Shown here piece by piece: positions 52,052-60,960 of a stretch of 64,000 nucleotides of DNA. Positions within the stretch are counted from its first letter, which is position 1; every line of letters begins with the position of its first letter. The translations under genes and the position numbers were made by a program. The stretch covers positions 1 through 64,000 of the forward strand of contig CAKRZO010000017.1 in NCBI GenBank assembly GCA_934433135.1, written 5' to 3'. The notes beneath the pieces are model-generated. The model was not told where the DNA came from and ran no database searches. It worked only from the letters and a program-made list of their open reading frames with translations. The DNA comes from an uncultured Acetatifactor sp. (GTDB taxonomy: Bacteria; Bacillota; Clostridia; Lachnospirales; Lachnospiraceae).

Positions 52052-53887
52052 ATGTATTATGATTTATCGGGGCAGGAAATCCGCCGAAGAAAAATAAATG
52101 AACAAACTATAGAAAAGTACTCAGACTCATTGAAAGACGGATCACTGCAACAAATTTACGGTTCGCAATTTAGTGAGTTTAATGAGGTTAAACAATACTG
52201 CCTTATCGGCTCCGCATTTTGGAGTCAAAAGGGCTATGAAACCTATATGGAAAAGCTGATTATCGGTCACAGCTCATTAAAAGAATTTCACACGTTCCTT
52301 TCATTTGAGTTTATTTGCGAGCTTATTCATCATAAGGAAAATATGAGCAAAAAGACAGTTGAAGTTTTGGAAATATATCTTTTGGACAACATAGATATTA
52401 ACTGTTCGGACAGCTGGGATTTTATCGGTGTTAATGATAATACTCCTGCCATGATTCTTGCCGCTTTAATTTTAACCGGTGAATATTTCGGCATGGAAAG
52501 ATGTATCGAAATCGGAGAAAAACGACTTGATGATTTGCTTGATTTACTCTTAAGGCGGGAGTTTATCAGTGAATACTCCAGTCCTTCTTATTCGCCGATA
52601 ACGCTTCAGGCTATTGCCGCCGTTGCAGGATTATCAAATAGGTGCAGAGAAAAAGCTTTGCTTGCCGAATCTTTGCTTTGGCAACAATTTTTCAAAACAG
52701 TCTATCTTCCTGTTTCCAATATGACGGGACCGTTCTCCAGAGCATATGCGGCGGACAAACAATGCATTGACAACAATGCCCGTAATATGCTATATATTCT
52801 GCTCGGAGATAAGATCTTTATAAATCGAGCGGAAGCAGAATCTGCATTCATGGCGAGCTTTACATATCACTGCCCATCGGATATTGTAAATTCATTTTTA
52901 AACAGGAAATATCCGTTTGCAATTACCGGAACAGCCGAAATATCTTCTTCCGCCGACCGTTTTTTACTTGAACCTATTAAAGGAGATTCCAAAGGCGATT
53001 ATCCGATCAGAAAAGCAAATCTGATGCGTAATGATAATTTATCCGGTCTGTGTATTGATGAATGTTTTGAATATCCTTGCGGAGTATCGGATTTATCTGT
53101 ATTTATGACACAGAATTATGCTCTCGGGACTTGTTCGCGCGACTGGCACTCAGGAGTTCAGGCAGACGGATTTACCCTATGTTATACCAAAAACGATGCA
53201 CCGGCTTTAACACAAGCTGAAATAGGTTCTGTCTATGCAAATTACTGTCTCAATTGTGACACATCCTTTGTACGGGATTGCGGAAGAAAGTTTTCCTTCC
53301 AAAACTCGGGACACTCTATGACTTTGTACAATCCGGCATCTGACGCGACAGCTGTTACTCAGGCGAAACTTTCTCTATATTTTTCCAATTACAAGAATCT
53401 GTTTAAGGCACTTGTTGCAGGTGAAGAAAAAATAGAATTGGCAGATTTGGATAAACGTGTTATCAGCATACCGCTTGGTAATATCTATATTTATACGGGC
53501 AGTATATACATTCATCTTCTGCCGCTGATAAACGAAAATTTGTCAAACACAGCTTTTGCCGAAATTTCCGCTGCCGAGGAACACCTGATTATAAGTTTTT
53601 ATAATTATAAAGGTGATACAAAATATTTCAGAAAAAAAGAATTGCGTGCAATTTCAAATGGGTTTATCTGCAATGTTGAATGTTCATCTGCCCTCTCGTT
53701 TGATGATTTCTGCGGCAAATATTCCGGCGAAACGGTTACGGACAGAACAATATGCAATGTACATACAAGATACACTATGATGCGCGAAGTGAAATATCAA
53801 TGCGGTTCGATTAATCTTCAATGCTGTATCAGTCCGATAAGCAACGGAATAAAATACATGACATCAAAAATACAAGGACTAAGATGA
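52052..53887 (+). CDS. Toroid-fold protein of unknown family, paralogue 2
   Basis: 611 residues. Aligned by eye it is colinear with the preceding gene over its whole length at roughly 45% identity: WDFIGVNDNTPAMILAALI, SEYSSPSYSPITLQAIAAVA, GPFSRAYAADK, GTCSRDWHSGVQADGF, KLSLYFSNYKNLF, NVHTRYTMMREVKY. The shared D/H-S-G-V-Q and T-R-Y-T-M-M-R-E-V-K-Y boxes are candidate active-site parts. Ribosome site GGGAGAG. It ends 14 bp before the second copy of the promoter repeat. Visibly more AT-rich than the flanking transporter genes. Confidence 0.6.
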   Translation: MYYDLSGQEIRRRKINEQTIEKYSDSLKDGSLQQIYGSQFSEFNEVKQYCLIGSAFWSQKGYETYMEKLIIGHSSLKEFHTFLSFEFICELIHHKENMSKKTVEVLEIYLLDNIDINCSDSWDFIGVNDNTPAMILAALILTGEYFGMERCIEIGEKRLDDLLDLLLRREFISEYSSPSYSPITLQAIAAVAGLSNRCREKALLAESLLWQQFFKTVYLPVSNMTGPFSRAYAADKQCIDNNARNMLYILLGDKIFINRAEAESAFMASFTYHCPSDIVNSFLNRKYPFAITGTAEISSSADRFLLEPIKGDSKGDYPIRKANLMRNDNLSGLCIDECFEYPCGVSDLSVFMTQNYALGTCSRDWHSGVQADGFTLCYTKNDAPALTQAEIGSVYANYCLNCDTSFVRDCGRKFSFQNSGHSMTLYNPASDATAVTQAKLSLYFSNYKNLFKALVAGEEKIELADLDKRVISIPLGNIYIYTGSIYIHLLPLINENLSNTAFAEISAAEEHLIISFYNYKGDTKYFRKKELRAISNGFICNVECSSALSFDDFCGKYSGETVTDRTICNVHTRYTMMREVKYQCGSINLQCCISPISNGIKYMTSKIQGLR

Positions 53888-53936
53888 GCTAATGTTTCTA
53901 TAAAGCATTTCCAACGGTAAAACAATCGGATTGGTA

Positions 53937-53996
53937 ACAAAACGGTGCGGATAGCATAAAGCTTTGCTGGATAAAAGCAAGCAGCATTGATACAAT
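53937..53996 (+). promoter_or_regulatory. Regulon promoter copy 2 (binding lipoprotein)
   Basis: Second 60-bp unit: ACAAAACGGTGCGGAT at the start, CTTTGCTGGA in the middle, TTGATACAAT at the end. It lies in 53900-54000, a near copy of 48231-48331. It drives the transporter lipoprotein gene. Confidence 0.75.
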
Positions 53997-54097
53997 AAAG
54001 GCAACTTAAAAATACCTCGACAAAAGCAAATCTAAATCATAAATCTGAGAGGATGATTTGCGGGGGCGAGGATAAAAAAAGGGAGGAAAATACATTT

Positions 54098-55726
54098 ATG
54101 AAACATGCAAAAAGCTGGCTGGCTCTCGGACTGGCTGCCGTGATGACCATCGGTATGGTTGGCTGCGGCAATAAGGAACAGCAGGAAACGAAGGAAGCTT
54201 CCAAAAGCGGCGCTGAGTCTTCTCAGGTAGTTGAAAGTTCTTCCAAAGAGGAAACACCGGAAGTGAAGGATCCTGTCACCTTGGAGTGGTGGTATCGCGG
54301 CAACGGCGTGCAGAAAGATACCGAACTGGTAAACGAAGAGTTCAATAAACTTCTGCAGACCTATCCGGGAATGGAACACGTAACCGTACACTTTAACTGC
54401 TATACCGCTGCGGATTATGCAAATGCGGTTACCCTGGCACAGTCCGCAGGACAGCAGATTGATATTTTGAACACCGTAAATCTGAACTTTCCGGAGCAGG
54501 TAAAAATAGGAACCTACATCACTTTGGACGATCTTTTGAAGGAACATCCGGATCTCTATAATGCACTTCCGGAATGGCTGTGGGATCTGGGCAGTGTGGA
54601 TGGAGAGGTTTATATTGTTCCGCATTACCAGAGAGCAGCAAGTAAGAATTTTTTAGTCATCCCCAAAGTATACTGGGATAAATATGCAGATCAGGATGCA
54701 ATCTCGGAAATGTGCAAGAACCCGGATCGCACTGTTGCGGAATGTACGGATATATTGAATGCATATGTTGCAGCTGTTCAGGAAGGAGAGGGGGATACGA
54801 AATATGCCGGGGCACCCGGAGGAATGTGGACAAGTTCAATGCAATTAACGGATAGATATGACAATATCTGCGACAATGTTGTGCTGTTTAATGGCGATAC
54901 GGAGGTGAAATATCTTTATACAACAGAAAAGGCGAAGGAATCTTACGAAGTAGCCGCAAAATGGTATGATGAAGGATTTATTCGTCCGGATGTACTGACA
55001 GCAAGTCCGGCAACTCCTGCGTATGCTCACTTGTTGGATCCGGTATTCGAATGTTTTGCATTCCAGAATGGAGCAGGTACAGATGAAGAAGTGAGCGCAC
55101 AACTTTCCGTGCAGTGCGGGTATGATGTCGTGGCAATTTCCGTTTGGGACAACTACTTTATCCAGAACATTTGGGGAGCCGGCGGAGACGGTATTACTTC
55201 GGCATGTAAGAATCCGGAAGAAGCAATGCGTCTGTTAGAGCTAATGGTGACCGAAGAAGGCAAGGAACTCTATAACATGGTGGTATATGGTATAGAAGGA
55301 AAGCATTATGAGAAGATCGATGAAAACCATATCAAAACATTGGAGTACGATGGAACGCAGGGAGGTATTGATACATCTTATGCAGCAATGAAGTGGGTTA
55401 TGGGAAATACTTTCAATGCCTATTTAAACCAGGGATGTAATGAACGGGAAAACGAGATTGCATTGGAAATTAATGAATCTCCGGAAAATGTAGTAAGTGC
55501 TATTACAGGATTTCGTGTAGATACGACATTGATTCAATCTCAGCTTAGCCAAATCAAAGCAGTTACGGAAGAATACGCGAATACTCTTATAAATGGTGTG
55601 GCAGGAACTGCAGGATGGGAATCCATTTATGATGAGTATGTGGACAAACTGGATAAAGCAGGCTTGCAGCAGGTACTGGATGAAGTTCAGAAACAAGTAG
55701 ATGCATTTTTGGCAGCAAATAAATAG
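54098..55726 (+). CDS. Solute-binding lipoprotein of the glycan ABC transporter
   Basis: 542 residues from ATG 54098 behind GGGAGGA. Signal peptide ends in lipobox MVGC, followed by a Gln/Glu/Ser linker. Mature part is a large LipO/YtcQ-type binding protein (TLEWWYRGNGVQKD start, GSVDGEVYIVPHY, YDEGFIRPDV, aromatic-rich cleft). Works with the permeases at 58973 and 59949, although the fusion enzyme gene lies between. Confidence 0.9.
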   Translation: MKHAKSWLALGLAAVMTIGMVGCGNKEQQETKEASKSGAESSQVVESSSKEETPEVKDPVTLEWWYRGNGVQKDTELVNEEFNKLLQTYPGMEHVTVHFNCYTAADYANAVTLAQSAGQQIDILNTVNLNFPEQVKIGTYITLDDLLKEHPDLYNALPEWLWDLGSVDGEVYIVPHYQRAASKNFLVIPKVYWDKYADQDAISEMCKNPDRTVAECTDILNAYVAAVQEGEGDTKYAGAPGGMWTSSMQLTDRYDNICDNVVLFNGDTEVKYLYTTEKAKESYEVAAKWYDEGFIRPDVLTASPATPAYAHLLDPVFECFAFQNGAGTDEEVSAQLSVQCGYDVVAISVWDNYFIQNIWGAGGDGITSACKNPEEAMRLLELMVTEEGKELYNMVVYGIEGKHYEKIDENHIKTLEYDGTQGGIDTSYAAMKWVMGNTFNAYLNQGCNERENEIALEINESPENVVSAITGFRVDTTLIQSQLSQIKAVTEEYANTLINGVAGTAGWESIYDEYVDKLDKAGLQQVLDEVQKQVDAFLAANK

Positions 55727-55770
55727 TTTTACAGGAGACTGGTAATAGCAGGAGACTGCTGATGGAAAAG

Positions 55771-55895
55771 TGGACTGTCGCTTTGCGGATTTCTATCCTC
55801 TAAAGCAACAGTCCATTTGATTCGCAAGGCTATTTGTGCCGCAGACGCCATAAAGTAGCCTTAACCAGATTTCTCCTGTGCGAAAGCGTCTGCGG
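55771..55895 (+). promoter_or_regulatory. Structured leader between lipoprotein and fusion-enzyme genes
   Basis: Stem 1: 55771-55784 with 55802-55815 (TGGACTGT...ACAGTCCA), no T-run after it. Stem 2: CCGCAGACGC (55839-55848) with GCGTCTGCGG (55886-55895). A third pairing, AAGGCTA (55827-55833) with TAGCCTT (55856-55862), interleaves with stem 2, so the two cannot form together except as a pseudoknot. The leader ends 11 nt before the next start codon. Confidence 0.5.
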
Positions 55896-55906
55896 AATGG
55901 GGAAAT

Positions 55907-58831
55907 ATGAAAAATAAAGAGAGAATGGAAAAGTATTTAAAAACAGAAGCAGAAAAGTTTGATAGAAAAGAAAGCTTGATAGCCATAGAGGGAAAAGGAG
56001 GACCGGGCTATCATACAAAACGAACCGGAAGAATTCATCCGATCAGGGATAGCATCAGCTTTGTTGCTGCAGTACTGATTGCCGGAGAAGAAAAATATTA
56101 TGACATGGCTATTGCAGGACTTGAACGGATCTGTGAACTTCAGGATGTGAGACCGGACAGCCGCACTTTCGGACTATGGTCTTATTATATGGAAGAAGAT
56201 GTGGATCATATGATTGCACCGGACTATAACTGGGCAAATTTTGTGGGAAGAGATTTGCTGGCAGTGGGCATTTTGTGTGCAGAGAAGCTTCCGGAGAATC
56301 TGAAAAAGCAGTTGCATGAGACGATCCGTAATGCTGCAGAGTGCACCATCCGCAGAAACGTGGGAGCAGATTACACCAATATCAGCATTATGGGTGCCTT
56401 GACCATCATTGCCGCCGGCGAACTTTTACAGGATGACAGAATCTTCCAGATCGGAAAGGAAAGGCTTAAAAAATTCTGTGAGTATACCCGAATTACAACC
56501 GCATTCAGTGAATATAACAGTTCCGGCTATATCGGAGTGGACTTGGAAGAGATTGCGCGTATGCTGGTGCTTTTCCGGGATAAGGAATGCCGGAAAATGG
56601 CAGAAGAATTAAATCGCTACGGATGGGATATGCTGGCGGAACATTACAATCAGTCCCTGCAGCAGCTGACTCCGCCGCAGATGCGGGGATACACCGTTAC
56701 GGACAATGGCAGTCTGGCAACTCTTATCTACCTGGGAACAGACGGAAAATATGGAAAAATGCACGAAGAGTGTGCACCACCGGATGTTCTGTTGTATCAA
56801 CCGAAATGTCCTGAAGAGCTATTGTATCGTTTTGAAGAGAAGGAAAAATTTTGGAAGAATACTTTTTATCATAAAAATGACATCCGCAAACCGGGAGACG
56901 ACGTAACTATCATCCGGGAACTGGACAGTCCGGATCTGCAGGCCTATTCTTATAAAACGCAAGATTATTCCATGGGCGTCTTTGGAATCTGCGACACCTG
57001 GGTGCAGAGAAAGAATGCAATGGTGATCTGGGATAAGGAAAAGCCCAAGACCTTCCGGGTAAGAGGCATTCATAATAACTATGATTTTTGCTCGGGAATG
57101 GTATATGCTGCGCAGGCTCGGAATCGGATGCTGGGACATTTGGGACTGGTTACCGACCGTGGAAGTTTTCATTATATTCTGGATAAAGTCAAAAACGGCA
57201 TTTATCAGGTAGAAGAATTGTGCTTCCGGTTTGAATTGGACGGGAATACGGAAAATCTTCAGATAAAAGATGAAAAAGCGCAAAAAAGTGGACGGAATTT
57301 CGTGATAGAAGACAGAAATCTTTTCATTCGGCTGCATGTGGAGAAGTGGATCTTTGACGGAAAAGAGGCGCCGGTTTACCTTTCGGAGGATAAAAAGGCG
57401 GTTATCCTGGAAGGGTACAGAGGACCGGAGATTACACTGGATACCAATAAACTGGGAGATACTTACGGTATCTTTACCATGAGCGTGGAACAGGCAAATG
57501 GTCGGAACGCTGCAGAAAATTTGGATATTGCGGGGGATCGAGATATTGCGGAAGAACGAAGTACAGCAGAATACCGGAACAAAATCCATGATATGGATCA
57601 AGAGAGCGGATTCGCGAAGACAGAGCAGGTACAGGTAAGGACTCTTCCAGGCGGGAAAGTAAGGTCGGAGTGGAACGGTATGAGTGTGACTTCTTCTATG
57701 GCGGCAGTACCTTACCGGAAAGCATTGGGACTGGATGCACCTTCCTATGAAAAGATGCAGTCACAGATGCAGACGATCCTGGAAAAGATGAAGGGAATGG
57801 AGGCAGACGGAAGCGTAGAGGAAACCTGCCCCATCAGTATCATTTCCATGGATGCCTGGGAATGGCCCCAGGGTGTAGCATTGTTTGCCATGTATCAGTA
57901 TTACAAAGAAAGCGGCGATCAGTCTGTTTTAACATACCTTAAGAACTGGTTCGACCGCCAGATTGAAAAAGGACTGCCGTCCCAGAATATCAATACCACC
58001 TGCCCTATGCTCATGCTGGCATGTCTTTATGAGGAGGAGAGGGATGAAAAATACATTCCGCTTCTGCAAAAGTGGCTGGATGGAGTAATGTATCAACTGC
58101 CCCGTACGCCGGAGGGAGGGTTGCAGCATATTGTCAGCGGAGTTCTGAATGAAGGCCAGCTCTGGGATGATACCCTTTACATGACGGTGCTGTTCCTTGC
58201 GAAGATGGGAAAAGTACTGGGGAATGCTTCTTATATTCAGGAAAGCATCCGCCAGTTCATGGTTCACATTAAGTATCTGTCGGATGTCAAAACCGGACTG
58301 TTTTTTCATGGATGGACCTTCCTGGGCAATCACCATTTTGCAAAAGCTTTATGGGGACGCGGAAATTCCTGGTATACGGCAGGACTGGTAGATTACCTGG
58401 AGTGCCTGGATGGAAATGAAGGCGTAAAGAAGTTCCTCTTAACAACGCTTCTAAGACAAGCGGAAGCACTTGAAAAATATCAGGATAATACCGGCGGGTC
58501 CGGCATTGCCGGACTTTGGCACACCCTTTTGGATGATCCGGATTCTTATCTGGAAACGTCTGCATCCTGTGCGTTTGCTTACGGACTTTTAAAAGCCGTA
58601 CGCAAAGGCTATCTTCCCGCAAGGTTTGCCCAGGTCGGGGAAAAGGCAGTCATGGGTGTGATGGAGCAGATTGCAGAAGACGGCACGGTAAACGGTGTTT
58701 CTTATGGAACTCCGGTATTTGCTACGCTGCAGGAATATAAAGAAGTTCCGATTTGTCCGATGCCTTATGGACAGAGTATGGCATTGATGATGCTGGTGGA
58801 AGCGTACCGGATGAAAGAAAATGATATCTGA
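55907..58831 (+). CDS. Fusion of a toroid/lyase-like domain with a GH105 unsaturated-uronyl hydrolase
   Basis: 974 residues, cytoplasmic. Residues 1-~330 are a helical toroid with DYTNISIMGALTIIAAGEL and SEYNSSGYIGVDLEEIARM, related to the two paralogues at 50129-53887. Residues ~340-540 are the matching beta part (YSMGVFGICDTWVQRKNAM). A charged linker (~545-600) leads to a full GH105/YteR-like domain from ~635: MDAWEWPQGVALFAMYQYY, NEGQLWDDTLYMTVLFLAKMG (catalytic-Asp region), ALWGRGNSWYTAG, LETSASCAFAYGL. GH105 enzymes hydrate the 4,5-unsaturated uronic acid left by polysaccharide lyases. I know of no common enzyme with this pairing. Start ATG has only a weak ribosome site, perhaps linked to the structured leader. 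Confidence 0.75.
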   Translation: MKNKERMEKYLKTEAEKFDRKESLIAIEGKGGPGYHTKRTGRIHPIRDSISFVAAVLIAGEEKYYDMAIAGLERICELQDVRPDSRTFGLWSYYMEEDVDHMIAPDYNWANFVGRDLLAVGILCAEKLPENLKKQLHETIRNAAECTIRRNVGADYTNISIMGALTIIAAGELLQDDRIFQIGKERLKKFCEYTRITTAFSEYNSSGYIGVDLEEIARMLVLFRDKECRKMAEELNRYGWDMLAEHYNQSLQQLTPPQMRGYTVTDNGSLATLIYLGTDGKYGKMHEECAPPDVLLYQPKCPEELLYRFEEKEKFWKNTFYHKNDIRKPGDDVTIIRELDSPDLQAYSYKTQDYSMGVFGICDTWVQRKNAMVIWDKEKPKTFRVRGIHNNYDFCSGMVYAAQARNRMLGHLGLVTDRGSFHYILDKVKNGIYQVEELCFRFELDGNTENLQIKDEKAQKSGRNFVIEDRNLFIRLHVEKWIFDGKEAPVYLSEDKKAVILEGYRGPEITLDTNKLGDTYGIFTMSVEQANGRNAAENLDIAGDRDIAEERSTAEYRNKIHDMDQESGFAKTEQVQVRTLPGGKVRSEWNGMSVTSSMAAVPYRKALGLDAPSYEKMQSQMQTILEKMKGMEADGSVEETCPISIISMDAWEWPQGVALFAMYQYYKESGDQSVLTYLKNWFDRQIEKGLPSQNINTTCPMLMLACLYEEERDEKYIPLLQKWLDGVMYQLPRTPEGGLQHIVSGVLNEGQLWDDTLYMTVLFLAKMGKVLGNASYIQESIRQFMVHIKYLSDVKTGLFFHGWTFLGNHHFAKALWGRGNSWYTAGLVDYLECLDGNEGVKKFLLTTLLRQAEALEKYQDNTGGSGIAGLWHTLLDDPDSYLETSASCAFAYGLLKAVRKGYLPARFAQVGEKAVMGVMEQIAEDGTVNGVSYGTPVFATLQEYKEVPICPMPYGQSMALMMLVEAYRMKENDI

Positions 58832-58861
58832 AAATCTTGCCGGAACCGTGACAAGCAGGAT

Positions 58862-58921
58862 ACAAAACGGTGCAGATGTAATGAAGCTTTGCTGGAAGCT
58901 GACGGATTATGTTGATAAAAT
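58862..58921 (+). promoter_or_regulatory. Regulon promoter copy 3 (permeases)
   Basis: Third 60-bp unit: ACAAAACGGTGCAGAT at the start, CTTTGCTGGA in the middle, TTGATAAAAT at the end. Only the two key blocks and the -10 region are conserved relative to copies 1 and 2, and the spacing between them is identical. Confidence 0.65.
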
Positions 58922-58972
58922 AGAAGAAAGATAGAAAAGTTTGTAGGATGAAGAAAGGTGTGATTTATCATT

Positions 58973-59935
58973 ATGAAAAAGAGACAGCAAAGAAAGAAGG
59001 AAGCGCCGATGGAAACTACCAATAGGAGAGGAAGTAAGGTAAAACGCAGGGAAACGTTTCATCTGGATCTGATGGTATTACCCGGTTTTTTACTGCTTTT
59101 GCTATTTAATTACGCTCCGATGCTGGGACTGCCGATTGCTTTTAAGGATTATAATCCCAATCTGGGAATTATGGGAAGCCCGTGGAACGGCTGGGAGAAT
59201 TTCCGCTTTTTCTTTGAGTCTCAGGATGCGGTTCGTACGATACGAAATACGCTGATGTATAGTGTGACTTTTTTGATTCTGGATCTGGTCTGCGGAGTGG
59301 GACTGGCTTTAATGTTTTATAATCTGCGTTCCAGAAAAGCTCTGAAAGTTTATAATACCATCGTAATATTACCGCGATTTATGTCAGCGGTCATCATAGC
59401 TTTTATCGTTTATATCATATTGAACCCTACTTATGGTCTGCTCAATCATCTGATCACTGCATTAGGAGGGAGCAAGGTTCAATGGTATTCCCAGGCATCT
59501 TATTGGCCGGTTATTTTAACGATTACTCACATTTGGCAGACAGTAGGTATGAACAGCATTGTTTATTATGCTTCCCTGATGGGACTGGATGAGGCACTTT
59601 TGGAGGCGGCAAGACTGGACGGAGCGTCCAAATGGCAGGAAACTTGGTATGTGGTCATTCCTCATCTGATTCCCGTTATGGTGATTACTACCATTCTGGC
59701 AATCGGTCGGCTTTTCCAGGGTGATTTCGGCTTGTTTTATCAGGTACCGAAAAATGTGGGTCTTTTGTACGAAACCACAGATGTCATCAACACCTATACC
59801 TATCGGGCGCTGCAGTCCGGTTCGTTTGAAAAATCAACGGCAGTCGGTTTGTTCCAGTCCGTAATGGGTGCGGTTCTGGTTATTATTACCAATAAAATTG
59901 TTCAGAAGATCAGTCCGGAAAACAGCCTGTTCTAG
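58973..59935 (+). CDS. Glycan ABC transporter permease, LplB type
   Basis: 320 residues, six membrane helices (first about residues 33-52), EAA loop EALLEAARLDGASKWQETWYVVIPHLIP. ATG follows AAAGGTG. Same branch as the permease at 6178 but clearly a different paralogue. Pairs with the gene 13 bp downstream; no ATPase gene nearby. Confidence 0.92.
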   Translation: MKKRQQRKKEAPMETTNRRGSKVKRRETFHLDLMVLPGFLLLLLFNYAPMLGLPIAFKDYNPNLGIMGSPWNGWENFRFFFESQDAVRTIRNTLMYSVTFLILDLVCGVGLALMFYNLRSRKALKVYNTIVILPRFMSAVIIAFIVYIILNPTYGLLNHLITALGGSKVQWYSQASYWPVILTITHIWQTVGMNSIVYYASLMGLDEALLEAARLDGASKWQETWYVVIPHLIPVMVITTILAIGRLFQGDFGLFYQVPKNVGLLYETTDVINTYTYRALQSGSFEKSTAVGLFQSVMGAVLVIITNKIVQKISPENSLF

Positions 59936-59948
59936 GGAGGGGATAGTT

Positions 59949-60839
59949 ATGAATCAGAATAAAAAGAAGAAAAATATAAAAGGGCAAGTGGTTTTACATA
60001 TCCTGTTTCTGCTGATGTCGGCAACGTATGTCCTGCCGTTTTTGATGGTCATATCGGTATCTTTCACGGATGAAACGGCATTGATCCGAGACGGCTACGG
60101 TTTGATTCCATCCGTTTTTTCGACGCAAGCATATGAATCCGTATTTAGGGATCCCACCCAGATTTTAAATTCTTATGGGACGACGATTATTTTTACGGCA
60201 GCGGCTACTTTTTTAGCGGTTCTGGTAATGGGGATTATGGCTTATCCTCTGTCGAGACCCAATTACAAGCATAACCGGTTCGTATCCTTATTTGTTTTGT
60301 TTACCATGCTTTTCAGTGCAGGAATGGTACCGAGTTATTTGTTGATCGTGAAATATCTTCATTTAAATAACACCATTTGGGTTTACATTCTTCCGGGATT
60401 GGTAAGTGCTTATAACCTGATCGTTATTCGAACCAATTATAAGAGTCTGCCGGATGAGTTGATTGAGGCGGCCAAAATCGACGGAGCCGGAGAGTTGTTT
60501 ATCTGTTTTAAGATTGTAATGCCGTTGTGTAAGCCAGTATTGGCAAGTATCGGATTCCTGTTCCTGGTAAATAAATGGAATGACTGGATGAGTTCCATGC
60601 TTTATATTACGAAGCCGCAGCTTTATTCTTTGCAGTATATGTTGCAGAGGATATTGAATGAAGCACAATTTCTAAAACAATTGGCAGATGCCGGTACCTT
60701 GAATGCAGGAGAAGTTTTCCCGACGGAAAGCTTCCGTTATGCCATGGCAGTGGTAGCAGCCGGGCCGGTTCTGATTGTCTTCCCGTTCTTCCAGAAGTAT
60801 TTTGCAAAAGGTCTGACACTTGGAGGAGTGAAAGGGTAG
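59949..60839 (+). CDS. Glycan ABC transporter permease, YtcP type
   Basis: 297 residues from ATG 59949 behind GGGAGGGG. Six helices, EAA loop DELIEAAKIDGAGELFICFKIVMPL and C-terminal YFAKGLTLGGVKG. Completes the transporter with the preceding permease and the lipoprotein at 54098. Confidence 0.92.
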   Translation: MNQNKKKKNIKGQVVLHILFLLMSATYVLPFLMVISVSFTDETALIRDGYGLIPSVFSTQAYESVFRDPTQILNSYGTTIIFTAAATFLAVLVMGIMAYPLSRPNYKHNRFVSLFVLFTMLFSAGMVPSYLLIVKYLHLNNTIWVYILPGLVSAYNLIVIRTNYKSLPDELIEAAKIDGAGELFICFKIVMPLCKPVLASIGFLFLVNKWNDWMSSMLYITKPQLYSLQYMLQRILNEAQFLKQLADAGTLNAGEVFPTESFRYAMAVVAAGPVLIVFPFFQKYFAKGLTLGGVKG

Positions 60840-60910
60840 GCAGTGCGAAAAAATTGGATAGCAGCAGTGAGCTGTTTTGACAAAAGAATCCGGTAATTAT
60901 ATGTTTTTGC

Positions 60911-60957
60911 AAGGGCAGTGTTCTTCTTTAAGGGGAGAACAACTGCCCTTTTTAATC
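60911..60957 (+). terminator. Intrinsic terminator of the glycan locus
   Basis: AAGGGCAGT (60911-60919) pairs with ACTGCCCTT (60942-60950), then TTT. Its right half is the first copy of a 24-bp direct repeat. Confidence 0.85.
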
Positions 60958-60960
60958 TTT

